A DNA stretch of 64,000 bases from Flavobacterium sp. TR2 (GCF_025252405.1 NZ_CP104307.1:1488001-1552000), one strand, 5' to 3'; positions 17,005 to 25,928 are shown, counted from the first letter of the stretch. The notes: a model not told the origin generated them from the sequence alone. Translations and numbers: made by a program.

Positions 17005-19149
17005 TTACTCTTTTTTATCCTCACGTGGAGGTCTTGGAACAAGTGCTTTTTTAGACACTTTTTCTTTTTTAGTTTTAGGGTCAACTCCTAGGTATTTCAC
17101 TTGGAAAACGTCTCCCATCTTAACTACGTCAGCAACGTTTTCTGTACGCTCCCAAGCCAGCTCAGATACGTGAAGCAATACTTCGTTTCCTGGTGCAGCA
17201 GTATATTCTACTACAGCTCCAAAATCAAGCATTTTGATTACTTTAACTTCGTAAGCCTCGCCAACTTGTGGTTTGAAAGTCAATGCATCGATTTTAGCCA
17301 ATACAGCTTTAATGCCATCTGGATCAGTTCCTAAGATTTCAACTACACCTTGCTCGTCCACTTCATTGATTACGATAGTAGTTCCAGTAGCTTTTTGTAA
17401 TTCTTGAATTACTTTTCCGCCAGGTCCGATTAACGCTCCAATAAAGTTTCCAGGGATAGTTCTGGTAATGATTTTTGGTGCATGAGCTTTAACTTCTGCT
17501 CTTGGCGCTGCGATAGTTTCAGTTAATTTTCCTAAAATATGCAAACGTCCGTCACGAGCTTGTGCTAAAGCTTGTTCCATAATGTCATAACGCAATCCTT
17601 CGATTTTGATATCCATTTGGCAAGCCGTGATACCATCAGCAGTTCCAGTTACTTTAAAGTCCATATCTCCTAAGTGATCTTCGTCTCCTAAAATATCAGA
17701 CAATACAGCAAATTTCTCACCATCAGTAATTAATCCCATAGCGATACCAGAAACTGGTTTTGTCATTTGCACACCAGCATCCATAAGAGCCATTGTTCCA
17801 GCGCAAACCGTTGCCATAGAAGAAGAACCGTTAGATTCTAGTACCTCAGAAACAACACGAATTGTGTAAGGGCAATCTGCAGGAATCATATTTTTAAGAG
17901 CTCTTTGAGCTAAGTTACCGTGACCAACTTCTCTTCTTGAAGTTCCTCTTAATGGTTTTGCTTCACCAGTAGAGAAAGGAGGGAAGTTATAGTGTAAGTA
18001 GAATTTTTCTTCACCTTGCTCAGATGGAGAATCGATTTGGTTAGCTTCTTTAGAAGTTCCTAAAGTTACAGTAGCCAAAGCTTGAGTTTCTCCACGAGTA
18101 AATAAAGAAGATCCGTGTACAGATGGCAAGTAATCAGTTTCGCACCAGATAGGTCTAATTTCTGTAGTTTTTCTACCGTCTAGACGGATTCCTTTTTCAA
18201 GAATTACGTTACGAACTGCTTCTTTGTTTGTTTTGTAGAAGTATTTTCCAACTAAACCTGCAAGGTCTGCATTTTCAGCATATTCTTCTTCAGTAAATAA
18301 AGCTTTTGCTTCTTCTTTTACTGCTGCAAATTTTTCGCCTCTTTCTGCTTTTCCAGAAGCTTCTTGAGCAATTGCGTAGCATTTGTCGTAAGCGGCAGTC
18401 TTTACTTTAGCGTAAACAGCCTCGTCTTCAACTTCACCTTCGTATGTTCTGTATTCTTGAGAGCTTAATTTTGCTCTTAATTTTTGCTGTGCAACAATTT
18501 GAACTTTAATAGCTTCGTGAGCAAATTTAATCGCTTCAACCATTTCGGCTTCAGAGATTTCTTTCATCTCACCTTCAACCATGGCAACAGAATCCATAGA
18601 AGCTCCAATCATCATATCGATATCAGATTTTTCTAATTCTTCTCTGCTTGGATTGATTACCAATTTCCCGTCGATACGCGCAACACGCACTTCAGAAATC
18701 AAGTTGTAAAATGGAATGTCAGAAACAGCTAATGCTGCAGATGCTGCTAAACCAGCTAATGCGTCTGGCATAACATTGTCATCGTGAGACATTAATTGAA
18801 TCATAACCTGAGTTTCAGCATGGTAATCGTCTGGGAAAAGCGGACGCAATACACGGTCTACTAATCTCATTGTTAATACTTCGCTGTCGCTAGGTCTAGC
18901 TTCTCTTTTGAAAAATCCTCCTGGGAAACGTCCTGCAGCAGCAAATTTTTCGCGGTAATCTACCGTTAATGGTAAAAAGTCAACACCTGGGTTAGATGTT
19001 CTTGCAGAAACTGCTGTTGCCAAAAGCATACAGTTTCCTAAACGTACAACAACTGAACCATCGGCTTGTTTTGCTAATTTACCAGTTTCGATTGAGATGC
19101 TTCTTCCATCTCCTAAATCGATAATTTCTTGTGAAACTTGTGGAATCAT
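17005..19149 (-). CDS. pnp: Polyribonucleotide nucleotidyltransferase (PNPase)
   Basis: Phosphorolytic 3'-5' exoribonuclease of RNA decay; 714 residues, normal for the family. Order: RNase PH domain 1 (from about residue 10, with [20 protein letters not shown]), alpha-helical linker, RNase PH domain 2 (about 310-540, with [16 protein letters not shown] and the active-site stretch [15 protein letters not shown]), KH domain with the GPGGK loop (about 560-620), and C-terminal S1 domain (about 630-700, ending [14 protein letters not shown]). Downstream of rpsO with a 179-nt leader, the same rpsO-pnp order as in many bacteria. The leader contains an unusual CA-rich looped hairpin. Confidence 0.97.
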   Translation of the reverse strand: MIPQVSQEIIDLGDGRSISIETGKLAKQADGSVVVRLGNCMLLATAVSARTSNPGVDFLPLTVDYREKFAAAGRFPGGFFKREARPSDSEVLTMRLVDRVLRPLFPDDYHAETQVMIQLMSHDDNVMPDALAGLAASAALAVSDIPFYNLISEVRVARIDGKLVINPSREELEKSDIDMMIGASMDSVAMVEGEMKEISEAEMVEAIKFAHEAIKVQIVAQQKLRAKLSSQEYRTYEGEVEDEAVYAKVKTAAYDKCYAIAQEASGKAERGEKFAAVKEEAKALFTEEEYAENADLAGLVGKYFYKTNKEAVRNVILEKGIRLDGRKTTEIRPIWCETDYLPSVHGSSLFTRGETQALATVTLGTSKEANQIDSPSEQGEEKFYLHYNFPPFSTGEAKPLRGTSRREVGHGNLAQRALKNMIPADCPYTIRVVSEVLESNGSSSMATVCAGTMALMDAGVQMTKPVSGIAMGLITDGEKFAVLSDILGDEDHLGDMDFKVTGTADGITACQMDIKIEGLRYDIMEQALAQARDGRLHILGKLTETIAAPRAEVKAHAPKIITRTIPGNFIGALIGPGGKVIQELQKATGTTIVINEVDEQGVVEILGTDPDGIKAVLAKIDALTFKPQVGEAYEVKVIKMLDFGAVVEYTAAPGNEVLLHVSELAWERTENVADVVKMGDVFQVKYLGVDPKTKKEKVSKKALVPRPPREDKKE

Positions 19150-19175
19150 AAATTTTTCCTTTTTGATTATACAAT

Positions 19176-19230
19176 GGGTTTTAGTTGTGTTGTAGTTGTT
19201 GTTGTGTGTAGTTGTTGTTATCTAAAACCC
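19176..19230 (-). promoter_or_regulatory. Long-loop hairpin in the pnp leader
   Basis: GGGTTTTAG (19176-19184) and CTAAAACCC (19222-19230) form a 9-bp stem closing a 37-nt loop that, on the minus strand, is almost only A and C (ACAACAACTACAC-type). It sits 27-81 nt before the pnp start. Enterobacterial pnp leaders carry an autoregulatory stem; equivalence here is only an inference. Confidence 0.45.
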
Positions 19231-19293
19231 AATGAAAAACCAAACTTTTTTTCTTGTAATATGCTTATTATAAATAGCTATGATGTAAAAACA

Positions 19294-19319
19294 AAAAGAG
19301 GCACTCTCGCACCTCTTTT
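19294..19319 (-). terminator. Terminator of rpsO
   Basis: An 8-bp stem AAAAGAGG/CCTCTTTT with a 10-nt loop, just past the rpsO stop. The minus strand continues TTTTGTTTTTAC. Confidence 0.75.
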
Positions 19320-19328
19320 CTATATTGA

Positions 19329-19595
19329 TTATTTTCTGATATTCAATACTTTGATAATCTCACGATATCTGTTGATATCTTTCTTTTTCAAGTAGTCCAA
19401 CAAAGCTCTTCTTTTACCTACTAATAGTACAAGAGAACGCTCAGTGTTGTAATCGTGACGATTTTTTTTCAAGTGTTCAGTTAAGTGAGAAATTCTGTAA
19501 GTGAACAACGCGATTTGACCTTCAGCTTTTCCAGTGTTTTTTGCATCACCGTGTTGTGCGAAGATTTCTTCTTTCTTTTCTTTAGTTAAATACAT
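19329..19595 (-). CDS. rpsO: 30S ribosomal protein S15
   Basis: Primary 16S rRNA-binding protein of the small-subunit platform; 88 residues as usual. It shows the family core: TGKAEGQIALFTYRISHLTEHLK, HDYNTERSLVLLVGKRRALLDYL (read in parts) and the terminal RYREIIKVLNIRK. The ATG start at 19593-19595 is normal for the family. A good promoter lies about 57 nt upstream and a terminator directly downstream, so it is probably transcribed alone or with read-through into pnp. Confidence 0.97.
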   Translation of the reverse strand: MYLTKEKKEEIFAQHGDAKNTGKAEGQIALFTYRISHLTEHLKKNRHDYNTERSLVLLVGKRRALLDYLKKKDINRYREIIKVLNIRK

Positions 19596-19651
19596 TCCAA
19601 TATTGTTTTAATGATTTTTATGTATGTCATACAACTTTTGTAAGACGGGTG

Positions 19652-19682
19652 CAAAATTAGATTAAAAAAACAGAAAAATCAA
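19652..19682 (-). promoter_or_regulatory. Bacteroidota-type promoter of rpsO
   Basis: Minus strand: TTG (19680-19682), 20-nt spacer, then TAATTTTG (19652-19659), a full match to TTG-N17..23-TAnnTTTG. About 57 nt before the rpsO start. Confidence 0.7.
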
Positions 19683-19771
19683 AAAAAAATAAAAGAATCT
19701 AAAAATTACGCCTAAGAAATTTGTTTTTAAAGATTTACGACCATTTTTTTTGGCTTAATTTAATACGATTT

Positions 19772-20467
19772 CTACTTTAGCTTCTGATTTTTTTTGCCAG
19801 TTTGTTTTTCGCTTAAAGAAGAATAAGAAAATTTGACATTCTCTGCATCGGTGCTCACCCCCGAAATTAAAACCCCTTTATCATAATGGTCAACAAACGT
19901 AATTTTTCGCGAACTGTCGTTTCCTTCCCAGACGCCTTGCTTTAATCCGTCTTTCAGAGTTCCTTTCTGCATTACAAATAGATCTGTTTCTTTATAATCT
20001 CCGTTTCCGTCTGTTACCGTTTGATTTTTATTCTCATCCCAATAATTAAGGATCAGAATCTGAAGTTTTTTTGCCTTCGGATCCCAGACATTCTGTTTTT
20101 CACATTTTTTACTCTGATTCTCGTACCAGCAAATCTCTTTGCCCGTTTTATGATCTTCCGAATAATTTATAACAGATTCTTTCGCGCCATTTTTATAGTA
20201 GTAAATAAACTCTCCGTCTTTTTTTAGAACATCGCGATCTAAGGTTGATCCTGTCATTTTTTTTCTTCCGTTTTTGTAGAAATCAGTTACCACATAACGG
20301 GTGCTTTTCTGAGAATAATTGGTAATTACCCTTGTGTAAGCATAATTTTCAGGCGTGCATTCATGATTTAGGGAGTCTAAAAAGATTTTTTTGGAGACCA
20401 TGCTAATTTGTGCAGAAAGGTTGACTGAAATTATCAGAAGCAGTAAGAGTAAAACGTTCCTTTTCAT
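19772..20467 (-). CDS. Secreted MORN/YwqK-type repeat protein
   Basis: A 231-residue exported protein (signal peptide ending NLSAQ) with MORN-variant repeats of the YwqK antitoxin-like type: TDFYKNGRKKMTGS, GEFIYYYKNGAKES, GKEICWYENQSKK, GTLKDGLKQGVWEGN. In flavobacteria such proteins often carry a C-terminal TonB-like domain, which this one lacks. Its real partner is unknown, and the YwqK 'antitoxin' label of this family should not be taken as a function. The last nine codons may be the product of a frameshift near an eight-A run (see findings): the neighbouring frame ends in a more natural beta strand, KVEIVLN. Confidence 0.7.
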   Translation of the reverse strand: MKRNVLLLLLLIISVNLSAQISMVSKKIFLDSLNHECTPENYAYTRVITNYSQKSTRYVVTDFYKNGRKKMTGSTLDRDVLKKDGEFIYYYKNGAKESVINYSEDHKTGKEICWYENQSKKCEKQNVWDPKAKKLQILILNYWDENKNQTVTDGNGDYKETDLFVMQKGTLKDGLKQGVWEGNDSSRKITFVDHYDKGVLISGVSTDAENVKFSYSSLSEKQTGKKNQKLK

Positions 20468-20500
20468 TCAGTTCTATTTTTTATCTTAAAAATAGCGCTT

Positions 20501-20956
20501 CTAGAATAATTTAGCAACTTCTTGATTTACAAATTCTAAAAATCTTTCGTCAGCTTCTGTGAAGGGATCAATAACGTGGCTGTCAATATCGATTTGACCT
20601 ATATTTACGCCATTAACAAAAAGCGGCACTACAATTTCTGATTTAACAGTCAAACTGCAAGCAATATAATTATCCTGTGCTTTAACATCTGGCACTACAA
20701 AATTAGCATTGCTTTCGGCAACTTGACCGCAGATTCCTTTTCCAAACGGAATAACGGTGTGGTCTGTTTCTGCACCAATATAAGGTCCCAAGTGTAAAGT
20801 TTTAGTGTCATGATTGGCAAAATAAAAGCCAACCCAATTGTAGTACTCTATATTTTCGTTTAAAAGCTTGCAGATTGCTAATAATTTTTCGTCTCTATTT
20901 TTTTGATTGTCAGTAATAATACTGCTTATTTGCGGTTGTAATTCTTGAAATGTCAT
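20501..20956 (-). CDS. msrC: Free methionine-(R)-sulfoxide reductase (GAF domain)
   Basis: A single GAF-domain protein of 151 residues that reduces free L-methionine-(R)-sulfoxide. The signature is complete: GKGICGQVA (Cys76), VVPDV, YIAC (Cys100) and SEIVVPLFVNG, then IGQIDIDS. The 24-residue spacing of the two cysteines matches the catalytic pair of E. coli YebR; the third YebR cysteine has no counterpart, as in some family members. The start is the ATG at 20954-20956; the frame runs 40 codons further, but that stretch is Phe/Lys-rich and unlike the family. Divergent from exosortase F, with TACTTTTG at 20973-20980 as a possible -7 box. Confidence 0.92.
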   Translation of the reverse strand: MTFQELQPQISSIITDNQKNRDEKLLAICKLLNENIEYYNWVGFYFANHDTKTLHLGPYIGAETDHTVIPFGKGICGQVAESNANFVVPDVKAQDNYIACSLTVKSEIVVPLFVNGVNIGQIDIDSHVIDPFTEADERFLEFVNQEVAKLF

Positions 20957-21026
20957 GATATTTAATTTTATACAAAAGTATTTAAAGCTGAACTCAAAAA
21001 ATATATAAATTTGAAAAAAAAATCTC

Positions 21027-21563
21027 TTGAAAAAATATTTAGTCCAGTTTAAGCCATTCCTGATTTTTATAAGCATCTTTTTTCTGACCTACATTGTCTT
21101 TACGCTGCTTTATAAGTTTTATTTAAATAGCTATCAGGCAGAAGATCTTGATGGTGTAACAATGATGGCAGGCAGAAATTCTGAACAATTGCTAAAGCTT
21201 TTAAATTACGATGTAATCATTCAGAAAAGTTCTCAAAATCCGTGGCAGGAAATTATTTTAAATGGGAGATTTATAGCGCTCATTACCGAAGGTTGCAATG
21301 CCGTAAGCGTTATGATACTTTTTGTCTCTTTTGTAGCTGCTTTTTCAGGAAACTTTAAAAAGACATTGCTGTTTATAGTGTTTGGGCTTATATCGATTTA
21401 TATTTTGAATGTCATTAGGATTTCGCTTTTGATTTTGCTTGTATATCACTTTCCGCAATACACCCATTTTCTGCATGGAACTTTTTTTCCATTGATGATT
21501 TACGGATATGTTTTTATTTTATGGATTTTCTGGGTCAATAGATTTTCAAAATATGCTAAATAA
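21027..21563 (+). CDS. xrtF: Exosortase F (XrtF)
   Basis: Membrane cysteine protease/transpeptidase of the exosortase/archaeosortase superfamily, thought to sort proteins bearing a C-terminal signal. 178 residues with several membrane spans. The catalytic triad is visible: Cys90 in TEGCNAVSVMILF, Arg131 in LNVIRISLL and a His in FLHGTFFPL. Exosortase F is the Flavobacteriia-specific type. The start is a TTG at 21027 (then AAA AAA TAT); no ATG or GTG lies upstream in frame. It overlaps its partner gene by 11 nt. Cognate sorted substrates were not found in this window. Confidence 0.92.
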   Translation: MKKYLVQFKPFLIFISIFFLTYIVFTLLYKFYLNSYQAEDLDGVTMMAGRNSEQLLKLLNYDVIIQKSSQNPWQEIILNGRFIALITEGCNAVSVMILFVSFVAAFSGNFKKTLLFIVFGLISIYILNVIRISLLILLVYHFPQYTHFLHGTFFPLMIYGYVFILWIFWVNRFSKYAK

Positions 21564-21999
21564 ATTAAAAGAGAATAAATTTAAAATCTTTACTGCAATT
21601 GTTGTGGTAATAGGTTTGGCCTTAATTAGAACATTTGAAAAGAAATTGTTTTATGATCCTTTTCTGGTGTATTTTAATGCCGATTTCCAATCCATCCCAT
21701 ACCCGCCAGTAGAAAACCTGAAACTTTTTGCAGGGCTATTTTTTCGCTATTCTTTAAATTCAGCTTTATGCCTTTGGCTAATTTATGCTTTGTTTGAGGA
21801 TCGTGATATTTTTAAATTCAGCCTTCTGGTTTACAGCGTGTTTTTAGTGATTTTTCTAATAGCATTTTATATCATTTTGGAATGTTTTCCAGATGGCAGC
21901 TGGCTTCTTTTTTATGTGCGCAGATTTTTAATTCAGCCCATTTTAGCCCTTTTGTTTATTCCAGGATTCTACTATCAGCTTCAAAAAACTAAAAAATAA
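21553..21999 (+). CDS. Exosortase F system-associated membrane protein
   Basis: A 148-residue, multi-pass membrane protein that always pairs with exosortase F in this class. It has an N-terminal span, the signature stretch LFYDPFLVYFNADF followed by PYPPVENLKLFAG, and further spans with FLIQPILALLFIPGFYYQ near the end. The ATG at 21553 lies inside the end of xrtF (ATGCTAAATAA), so the two are translationally coupled. Its exact role, perhaps substrate presentation or stability of the exosortase, is not known. Confidence 0.9.
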   Translation: MLNKLKENKFKIFTAIVVVIGLALIRTFEKKLFYDPFLVYFNADFQSIPYPPVENLKLFAGLFFRYSLNSALCLWLIYALFEDRDIFKFSLLVYSVFLVIFLIAFYIILECFPDGSWLLFYVRRFLIQPILALLFIPGFYYQLQKTKK

Positions 22000-22045
22000 C
22001 ATTTGTTTTAGTTTTTTATCGGCAGTTTTTAAATAGCTTTGCAGT

Positions 22046-22444
22046 ATGAATTTGAAAAAGTGCACAGGTTTATTTTTAGCGCTCCTTTTATTGGTTTCCA
22101 ATATAGGGTTTGCTTTTGATGTGCATTATTGTGGCGGAGAAATTGCTTCAGTTTCTTTAAAAACGACAGCAGAACCTGTTGTTGAAAAGAAATGTTGCGG
22201 TTCTAAAGAGAAAAAGAACTCTTGCTGCAAAGACAAAGTTGTTCATTTCGAAAAGAAATCAGACAATGCAACAATCAAATTCTTCTTTTTCCAATTTGCT
22301 TTCCCAGCAGTTATACAAGATTATAAACCTTTAGTCTTTTTAGAAGTTCCAAATTTTAAAAAGAAAGAAGTTCTTTCGTATTACGCTGATGCGAATGCGC
22401 CCCCCTTATTTAAATTATACCATCAGTATATTTTCTATTCCTGA
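22046..22444 (+). CDS. HYC_CC_PP family metal-associated protein
   Basis: A 132-residue exported protein with the three signatures naming the family: HYC (27-29), paired cysteines CC at 50-51 and 60-61 within a Lys-rich stretch, and a PP near the C-terminus (NAPPLFKLYHQ). The signal peptide or single span is residues 5-24. The dense Cys/His content suggests metal handling, probably copper or a similar soft metal. It leads the cluster with the TonB receptor at 22565 and the HMA-domain protein at 24602, a grouping that supports metal import or homeostasis. Biochemical function of the family is not established to my knowledge. Confidence 0.85.
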   Translation: MNLKKCTGLFLALLLLVSNIGFAFDVHYCGGEIASVSLKTTAEPVVEKKCCGSKEKKNSCCKDKVVHFEKKSDNATIKFFFFQFAFPAVIQDYKPLVFLEVPNFKKKEVLSYYADANAPPLFKLYHQYIFYS

Positions 22445-22564
22445 TTTTAATGTTAAGATGCACCGCAAGTCTTGATTAAGGCTTTGCGCTTACATTTTTG
22501 ATGTCTTTCGCTTTGCGAGGAAAACAGAAATGTAATTCTATTTCAACATTAAAATCAATTTTAT
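22445..22564. repeat. Spacer with degenerate CGCAAAG/CTTTGCG repeats
   Basis: A 120-bp gap holding words such as CACCGCAAG, GGCTTTGCGC and CTTTGCGAGG, a degenerate form of the inverted repeat seen at 2158-2216. No gene. Confidence 0.55.
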
Positions 22565-24571
22565 ATGCAAAAAAATATAATGCTTTTTGCAATGGTTTTG
22601 CTTTCTTTTTCTGCCTTTTCGCAAGAAGATCTGCAAGAAGTAAAAATCACGAAAAAGCAAAAGGGAATTAAAAAATCCTTTTCCGTAACAGCCAATACAT
22701 CTGTAATCACCAGTAAAGAACTGCTTAAAGCGGCTTGCTGTAATCTGGCCGAAAGTTTTGAAACCAATCCATCAATCGATGTCAATTTTTCTGATGCCTT
22801 GACAGGAACTAAGCAGATTAAAATGCTAGGTCTGACGAGTCCATATTTAATGATTACAGAAGAAAATATTCCTTCTGTTCGAGGAGCGTCTCAAGCTTAT
22901 GGATTGTCATTTACGCCAGGAACTTGGATCGAAAGTGTTCAGATTACAAAAGGCGCAGGGAGTGTTGTAAACGGCTACGAAAGTATTTCGGGCCAGATTA
23001 ACACAGAACTTTTAAAACCGTTAAGCGATATTCCTTTCTTTTTGAATGCTTACGGATCGACAGATTCTCGTTTTGAGTTAAATACTCATTTCAATAAAAA
23101 ACTATCAGATAAATGGGTGACCAGCTTATTTGTTCACGGAAATGCGCGTGTAGCAAAAAACGATATGAATAAAGATGGTTTTCTGGATAATCCGTTAGGG
23201 AAACAAATCAATGTTTTAAATCGTTATCAGTATTATAATCCAGAAAGCGGTTTGGTGAGTTTTATCAATTTCAGGTATATGAATGATAAAAAACAAACTG
23301 GAGAATTAGATTTTGATAAAGATCGTGATCGCGGAACTACCAATCATTGGGGGTCAGAAATCAATACTGAACGTTTTGATGTTTCAACAAAAATTGGATA
23401 TGTATTCAAAGATATGCCATATCAGAGCATTGGTTTTCAAAATGCTTTTAATAGCCATAAGCAAGACTCTTATTATGGTTTAAATCAGTATGATATTAAG
23501 CAAAATAGCTTTTATTCTAATTTGATCTTCAATTCCATCATCAATAATACGATGCATAAATTTTCAACGGGTCTGAATTTTACGTACGATCAATATCAGG
23601 AGTTTGTAAATCTGGCAGACGTTAGCAGAATTGATAATTCGGTAGGAGCTTTCTTTGAATATACTTATGATAATACAGACAATTTTAGTTTAATTCTAGG
23701 AGGAAGGGTTGATAACCATAACCGATTAGGGCTTTTTGTTACGCCAAGACTACACATGAGATATAATCCTTGGAAGAATGGAGTAGTTCGTTTTTCTGCA
23801 GGAAGAGGAAAGCGTTCTGCAAATATTTTTGCCGAGAATCAGCAGCTTTTTGCCAGTTCAAGAACTTTTTCGGTTTTAGATTCTAGCGGAAAAGTATACG
23901 GTTTGAATCCTGAAATTGCATGGAATTATGGCGTGAGTTTTTCTCAAAAATTCCGTCTTTTCAATAGAAATGCCGATGCAGGTTTTGATCTGTACCGAAC
24001 AGATTTCCAAAATCAGGCTATTGTAGATGTGATGCAGAGCCCGCAGCAAGTTTTGTTTTACGATTTGAAAGGAAGTTCTTTTGCAAACAGTCTTCAAGTT
24101 GAGTTTAATTACGAATTGATCCATAATTTGAATTTAAGAACAGCTTATAAATATTACGACATTCAAACCGATTATTTAAGAGGAGCATTCCAACGTCCGC
24201 TTCAAGCAAAACATCGTTTCTTAGGAAATTTAGAATATGAAACACCTTTGAACAACGACAAACAATGGAAGTTTGATTTTACTTATAATTGGTCAGGAAA
24301 ACAGCAGCTTCCTTACACGGCATCAAATCCTGCTGAAGATCAGTTTCCGGATTTTTCGCCTTCGTATGCGGTGATGAATGCTCAGGTGACTCGAGTTTTT
24401 TCATCGGTTTTTGAAGTGTATGTGGGAGGAGAAAATATTGGAAATTATAAACAGCAAAAAGCAATTTTAGGAGCAAATGATCCTTTTGGACCTAATTTTG
24501 ATGCATCAATCGCATACGCTCCTATTTTTGGGCAGATGTATTATGCAGGACTTAGATTTAAAATTAAATAA
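22565..24571 (+). CDS. TonB-dependent receptor, probably metal-specific
   Basis: A 668-residue outer-membrane receptor. Signal peptide (ending AFSQ), short N-terminus with TonB-box-like DLQEVKITK, plug with ELLKAACCNLAESFETNPSIDV and ITKGAGSVVNGYESISGQINTEL, then a barrel ending YAGLRFKIK. There is no carboxypeptidase-like or STN domain. The plug's CC pair (about residues 57-58) is a mark of the receptor subfamily that travels with HYC_CC_PP and HMA proteins. Downstream HMA and upstream Cys-rich neighbours make copper or a comparable transition metal the likely ligand; this is context inference, not shown by the sequence. Confidence 0.9.
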   Translation: MQKNIMLFAMVLLSFSAFSQEDLQEVKITKKQKGIKKSFSVTANTSVITSKELLKAACCNLAESFETNPSIDVNFSDALTGTKQIKMLGLTSPYLMITEENIPSVRGASQAYGLSFTPGTWIESVQITKGAGSVVNGYESISGQINTELLKPLSDIPFFLNAYGSTDSRFELNTHFNKKLSDKWVTSLFVHGNARVAKNDMNKDGFLDNPLGKQINVLNRYQYYNPESGLVSFINFRYMNDKKQTGELDFDKDRDRGTTNHWGSEINTERFDVSTKIGYVFKDMPYQSIGFQNAFNSHKQDSYYGLNQYDIKQNSFYSNLIFNSIINNTMHKFSTGLNFTYDQYQEFVNLADVSRIDNSVGAFFEYTYDNTDNFSLILGGRVDNHNRLGLFVTPRLHMRYNPWKNGVVRFSAGRGKRSANIFAENQQLFASSRTFSVLDSSGKVYGLNPEIAWNYGVSFSQKFRLFNRNADAGFDLYRTDFQNQAIVDVMQSPQQVLFYDLKGSSFANSLQVEFNYELIHNLNLRTAYKYYDIQTDYLRGAFQRPLQAKHRFLGNLEYETPLNNDKQWKFDFTYNWSGKQQLPYTASNPAEDQFPDFSPSYAVMNAQVTRVFSSVFEVYVGGENIGNYKQQKAILGANDPFGPNFDASIAYAPIFGQMYYAGLRFKIK

Positions 24572-24601
24572 AAATTTCAACAACAATAAAAATTAAATAC
24601 A

Positions 24602-24943
24602 ATGAACAAAATAGTTTTAATCGCAATGATGGTTTTTTTAGGTTTTTCGGCTCAGGCTCAAACTAAAAAAAATAAGAATTTAAAATACACAACAGAGGTA
24701 AACGGTAACTGCGAACAATGCAAGAAACGAATAGAAAAAGCGGCTTATGCTGTTCCGGGCGTAAAAACGGCAACCTGGGATGTAGGTTCGCATCAGCTTT
24801 CGGTTATTTTAAACGAAGAGAAATGTTCTCCTTCAGATTTAAACAAAGCAATTGCAAAGGCAGGTCATGATACTAAGGAAGTTAAAGCGACAACTGAAGA
24901 TTATGACAACCTTCACAGCTGTTGCAAGTATGTAAGAGAATAG
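24602..24943 (+). CDS. Periplasmic heavy-metal-associated (HMA) domain protein
   Basis: A 113-residue exported metal chaperone-like protein: signal peptide ending AQAQ, then a ferredoxin-like HMA domain with metal-binding NCEQC (Cys37, Cys40) and conserved VPGVKTATWD and AIAKAGHDT. A further HSCCKY near the C-terminus adds two cysteines. It follows the TonB receptor by 30 nt and is closed by a strong terminator, so the three metal genes probably form one operon. A role passing metal from the receptor to an inner-membrane transporter is inferred; no P-type ATPase lies in the window. Confidence 0.9.
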   Translation: MNKIVLIAMMVFLGFSAQAQTKKNKNLKYTTEVNGNCEQCKKRIEKAAYAVPGVKTATWDVGSHQLSVILNEEKCSPSDLNKAIAKAGHDTKEVKATTEDYDNLHSCCKYVRE

Positions 24944-24953
24944 TGTAAAAAGT

Positions 24954-24983
24954 AGCCCAGACAAATAAGTCTGGGCTTTTTTT
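24954..24983 (+). terminator. Terminator of the metal-uptake cluster
   Basis: A perfect 9-bp stem AGCCCAGAC/GTCTGGGCT, 6-nt loop, followed by TTTTTT. Confidence 0.92.
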
Positions 24984-25077
24984 AATAGTTAATTTATGTT
25001 TAAAATCCCGCATTTTATTGTGGTTAAAGTAAATTATTGTTACTTTCACGAACTATAAAGATAACCAATCTCGTTTT

Positions 25078-25758
25078 ATGAATAATTTTGAATGGACCCA
25101 GTTACTAAACCCTGAATTTTATATTACTTTAAGTGTCGGCGGTTTTCAAATTGGGTTGTTTATTGTTCTGTTTATAGTTTTTGCTGAGACAGGACTTTTT
25201 GCAGGTTTTTTTCTGCCTGGAGATAGTTTGCTTTTTTTAGCAGGTATTTACAGTCGTGATCTAATTGAAAATGTTGCTTATATTCCAAATGATTTTGTAA
25301 ATGTGTTTCTGCTTGCTACAGCAGTTGCTATAATGGGAGTTTTGGGTAATATGACTGGTTATTGGTTTGGAGCAAAAAGCGGTTATTATCTGTTTAAAAA
25401 AGAGGATACATTCTGGTTTAAGAAAAAATACCTGCTTCAATCAAAAGATTTTTTTGAAAAATACGGAGGAAAGGCAATCATATATGCGCGCTTCCTGCCA
25501 ATTTTCAGAACGTTCGCACCTATTGTTGCCGGGATCGTTTCGATGGACAGAAAGAAGTTTATGTTTTATAATGTTTTGAGTTCTTTTCTTTGGTCATTTA
25601 TATTAATTTTCGCAGGACATTACTTATATGGCGTTTTCTTGAAACAAGGAATAGATTTAAAGAAACATATTGAATATATCATCATTATTATCATTATAAT
25701 CTCAACTTTCCCAGTTATATTGAAGCTTTTGAAAAAGAGACCAAGTGAAGAAATTTAA
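25078..25758 (+). CDS. DedA/VTT-family membrane protein
   Basis: A 226-residue DedA protein, a family of polyprenyl-phosphate or lipid flippase-like transporters. Signature features: FAETGLFAGFFLPGDSLLF in the first re-entrant region, GNMTGYWFGAKSGY, then FFEKYGGKAIIYARFLPIFRTFAP with the key Arg, GIVSMDRKKF, and a C-terminal run of isoleucines (YIIIIIIII) forming the last span. The ATG start gives the usual length. Flanked by terminators, so monocistronic. Precise substrate not predictable. Confidence 0.92.
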   Translation: MNNFEWTQLLNPEFYITLSVGGFQIGLFIVLFIVFAETGLFAGFFLPGDSLLFLAGIYSRDLIENVAYIPNDFVNVFLLATAVAIMGVLGNMTGYWFGAKSGYYLFKKEDTFWFKKKYLLQSKDFFEKYGGKAIIYARFLPIFRTFAPIVAGIVSMDRKKFMFYNVLSSFLWSFILIFAGHYLYGVFLKQGIDLKKHIEYIIIIIIIISTFPVILKLLKKRPSEEI

Positions 25759-25777
25759 TTAAAGAATATAATTAAGA

Positions 25778-25807
25778 AATCCGAAGTTTTACCTTCGGAT
25801 TTTTTTA
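25778..25807 (+). terminator. Terminator of the DedA gene
   Basis: Stem AATCCGAAG/CTTCGGATT with a 6-nt loop, followed by a T run. Confidence 0.88.
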
Positions 25808-25888
25808 TGCTTGTTATTAAAGCTGAGTGTAACCATTTCCATTAATACTATAGTTTTTCTTAGCAGATAAATCATAATAGAAACCAAA

Positions 25889-25928
25889 AAAAGCTGTAAT
25901 CAGTTTTTAAAACGTAATTACAGCTTTT
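25889..25928 (-). terminator. Terminator of the mre-rodA operon
   Basis: A 12-bp perfect stem AAAAGCTGTAAT/ATTACAGCTTTT with a 16-nt loop, about 90 nt beyond the rodA stop. The rest of the gap 25759-26019 holds nothing recognisable. Confidence 0.75.

Noticed and set aside
19166..19230. CRISPR or minisatellite in the GT-rich pnp leader
   Set aside because: The GTTGTTGT words are irregular and lack constant spacing; there are no unique spacers.
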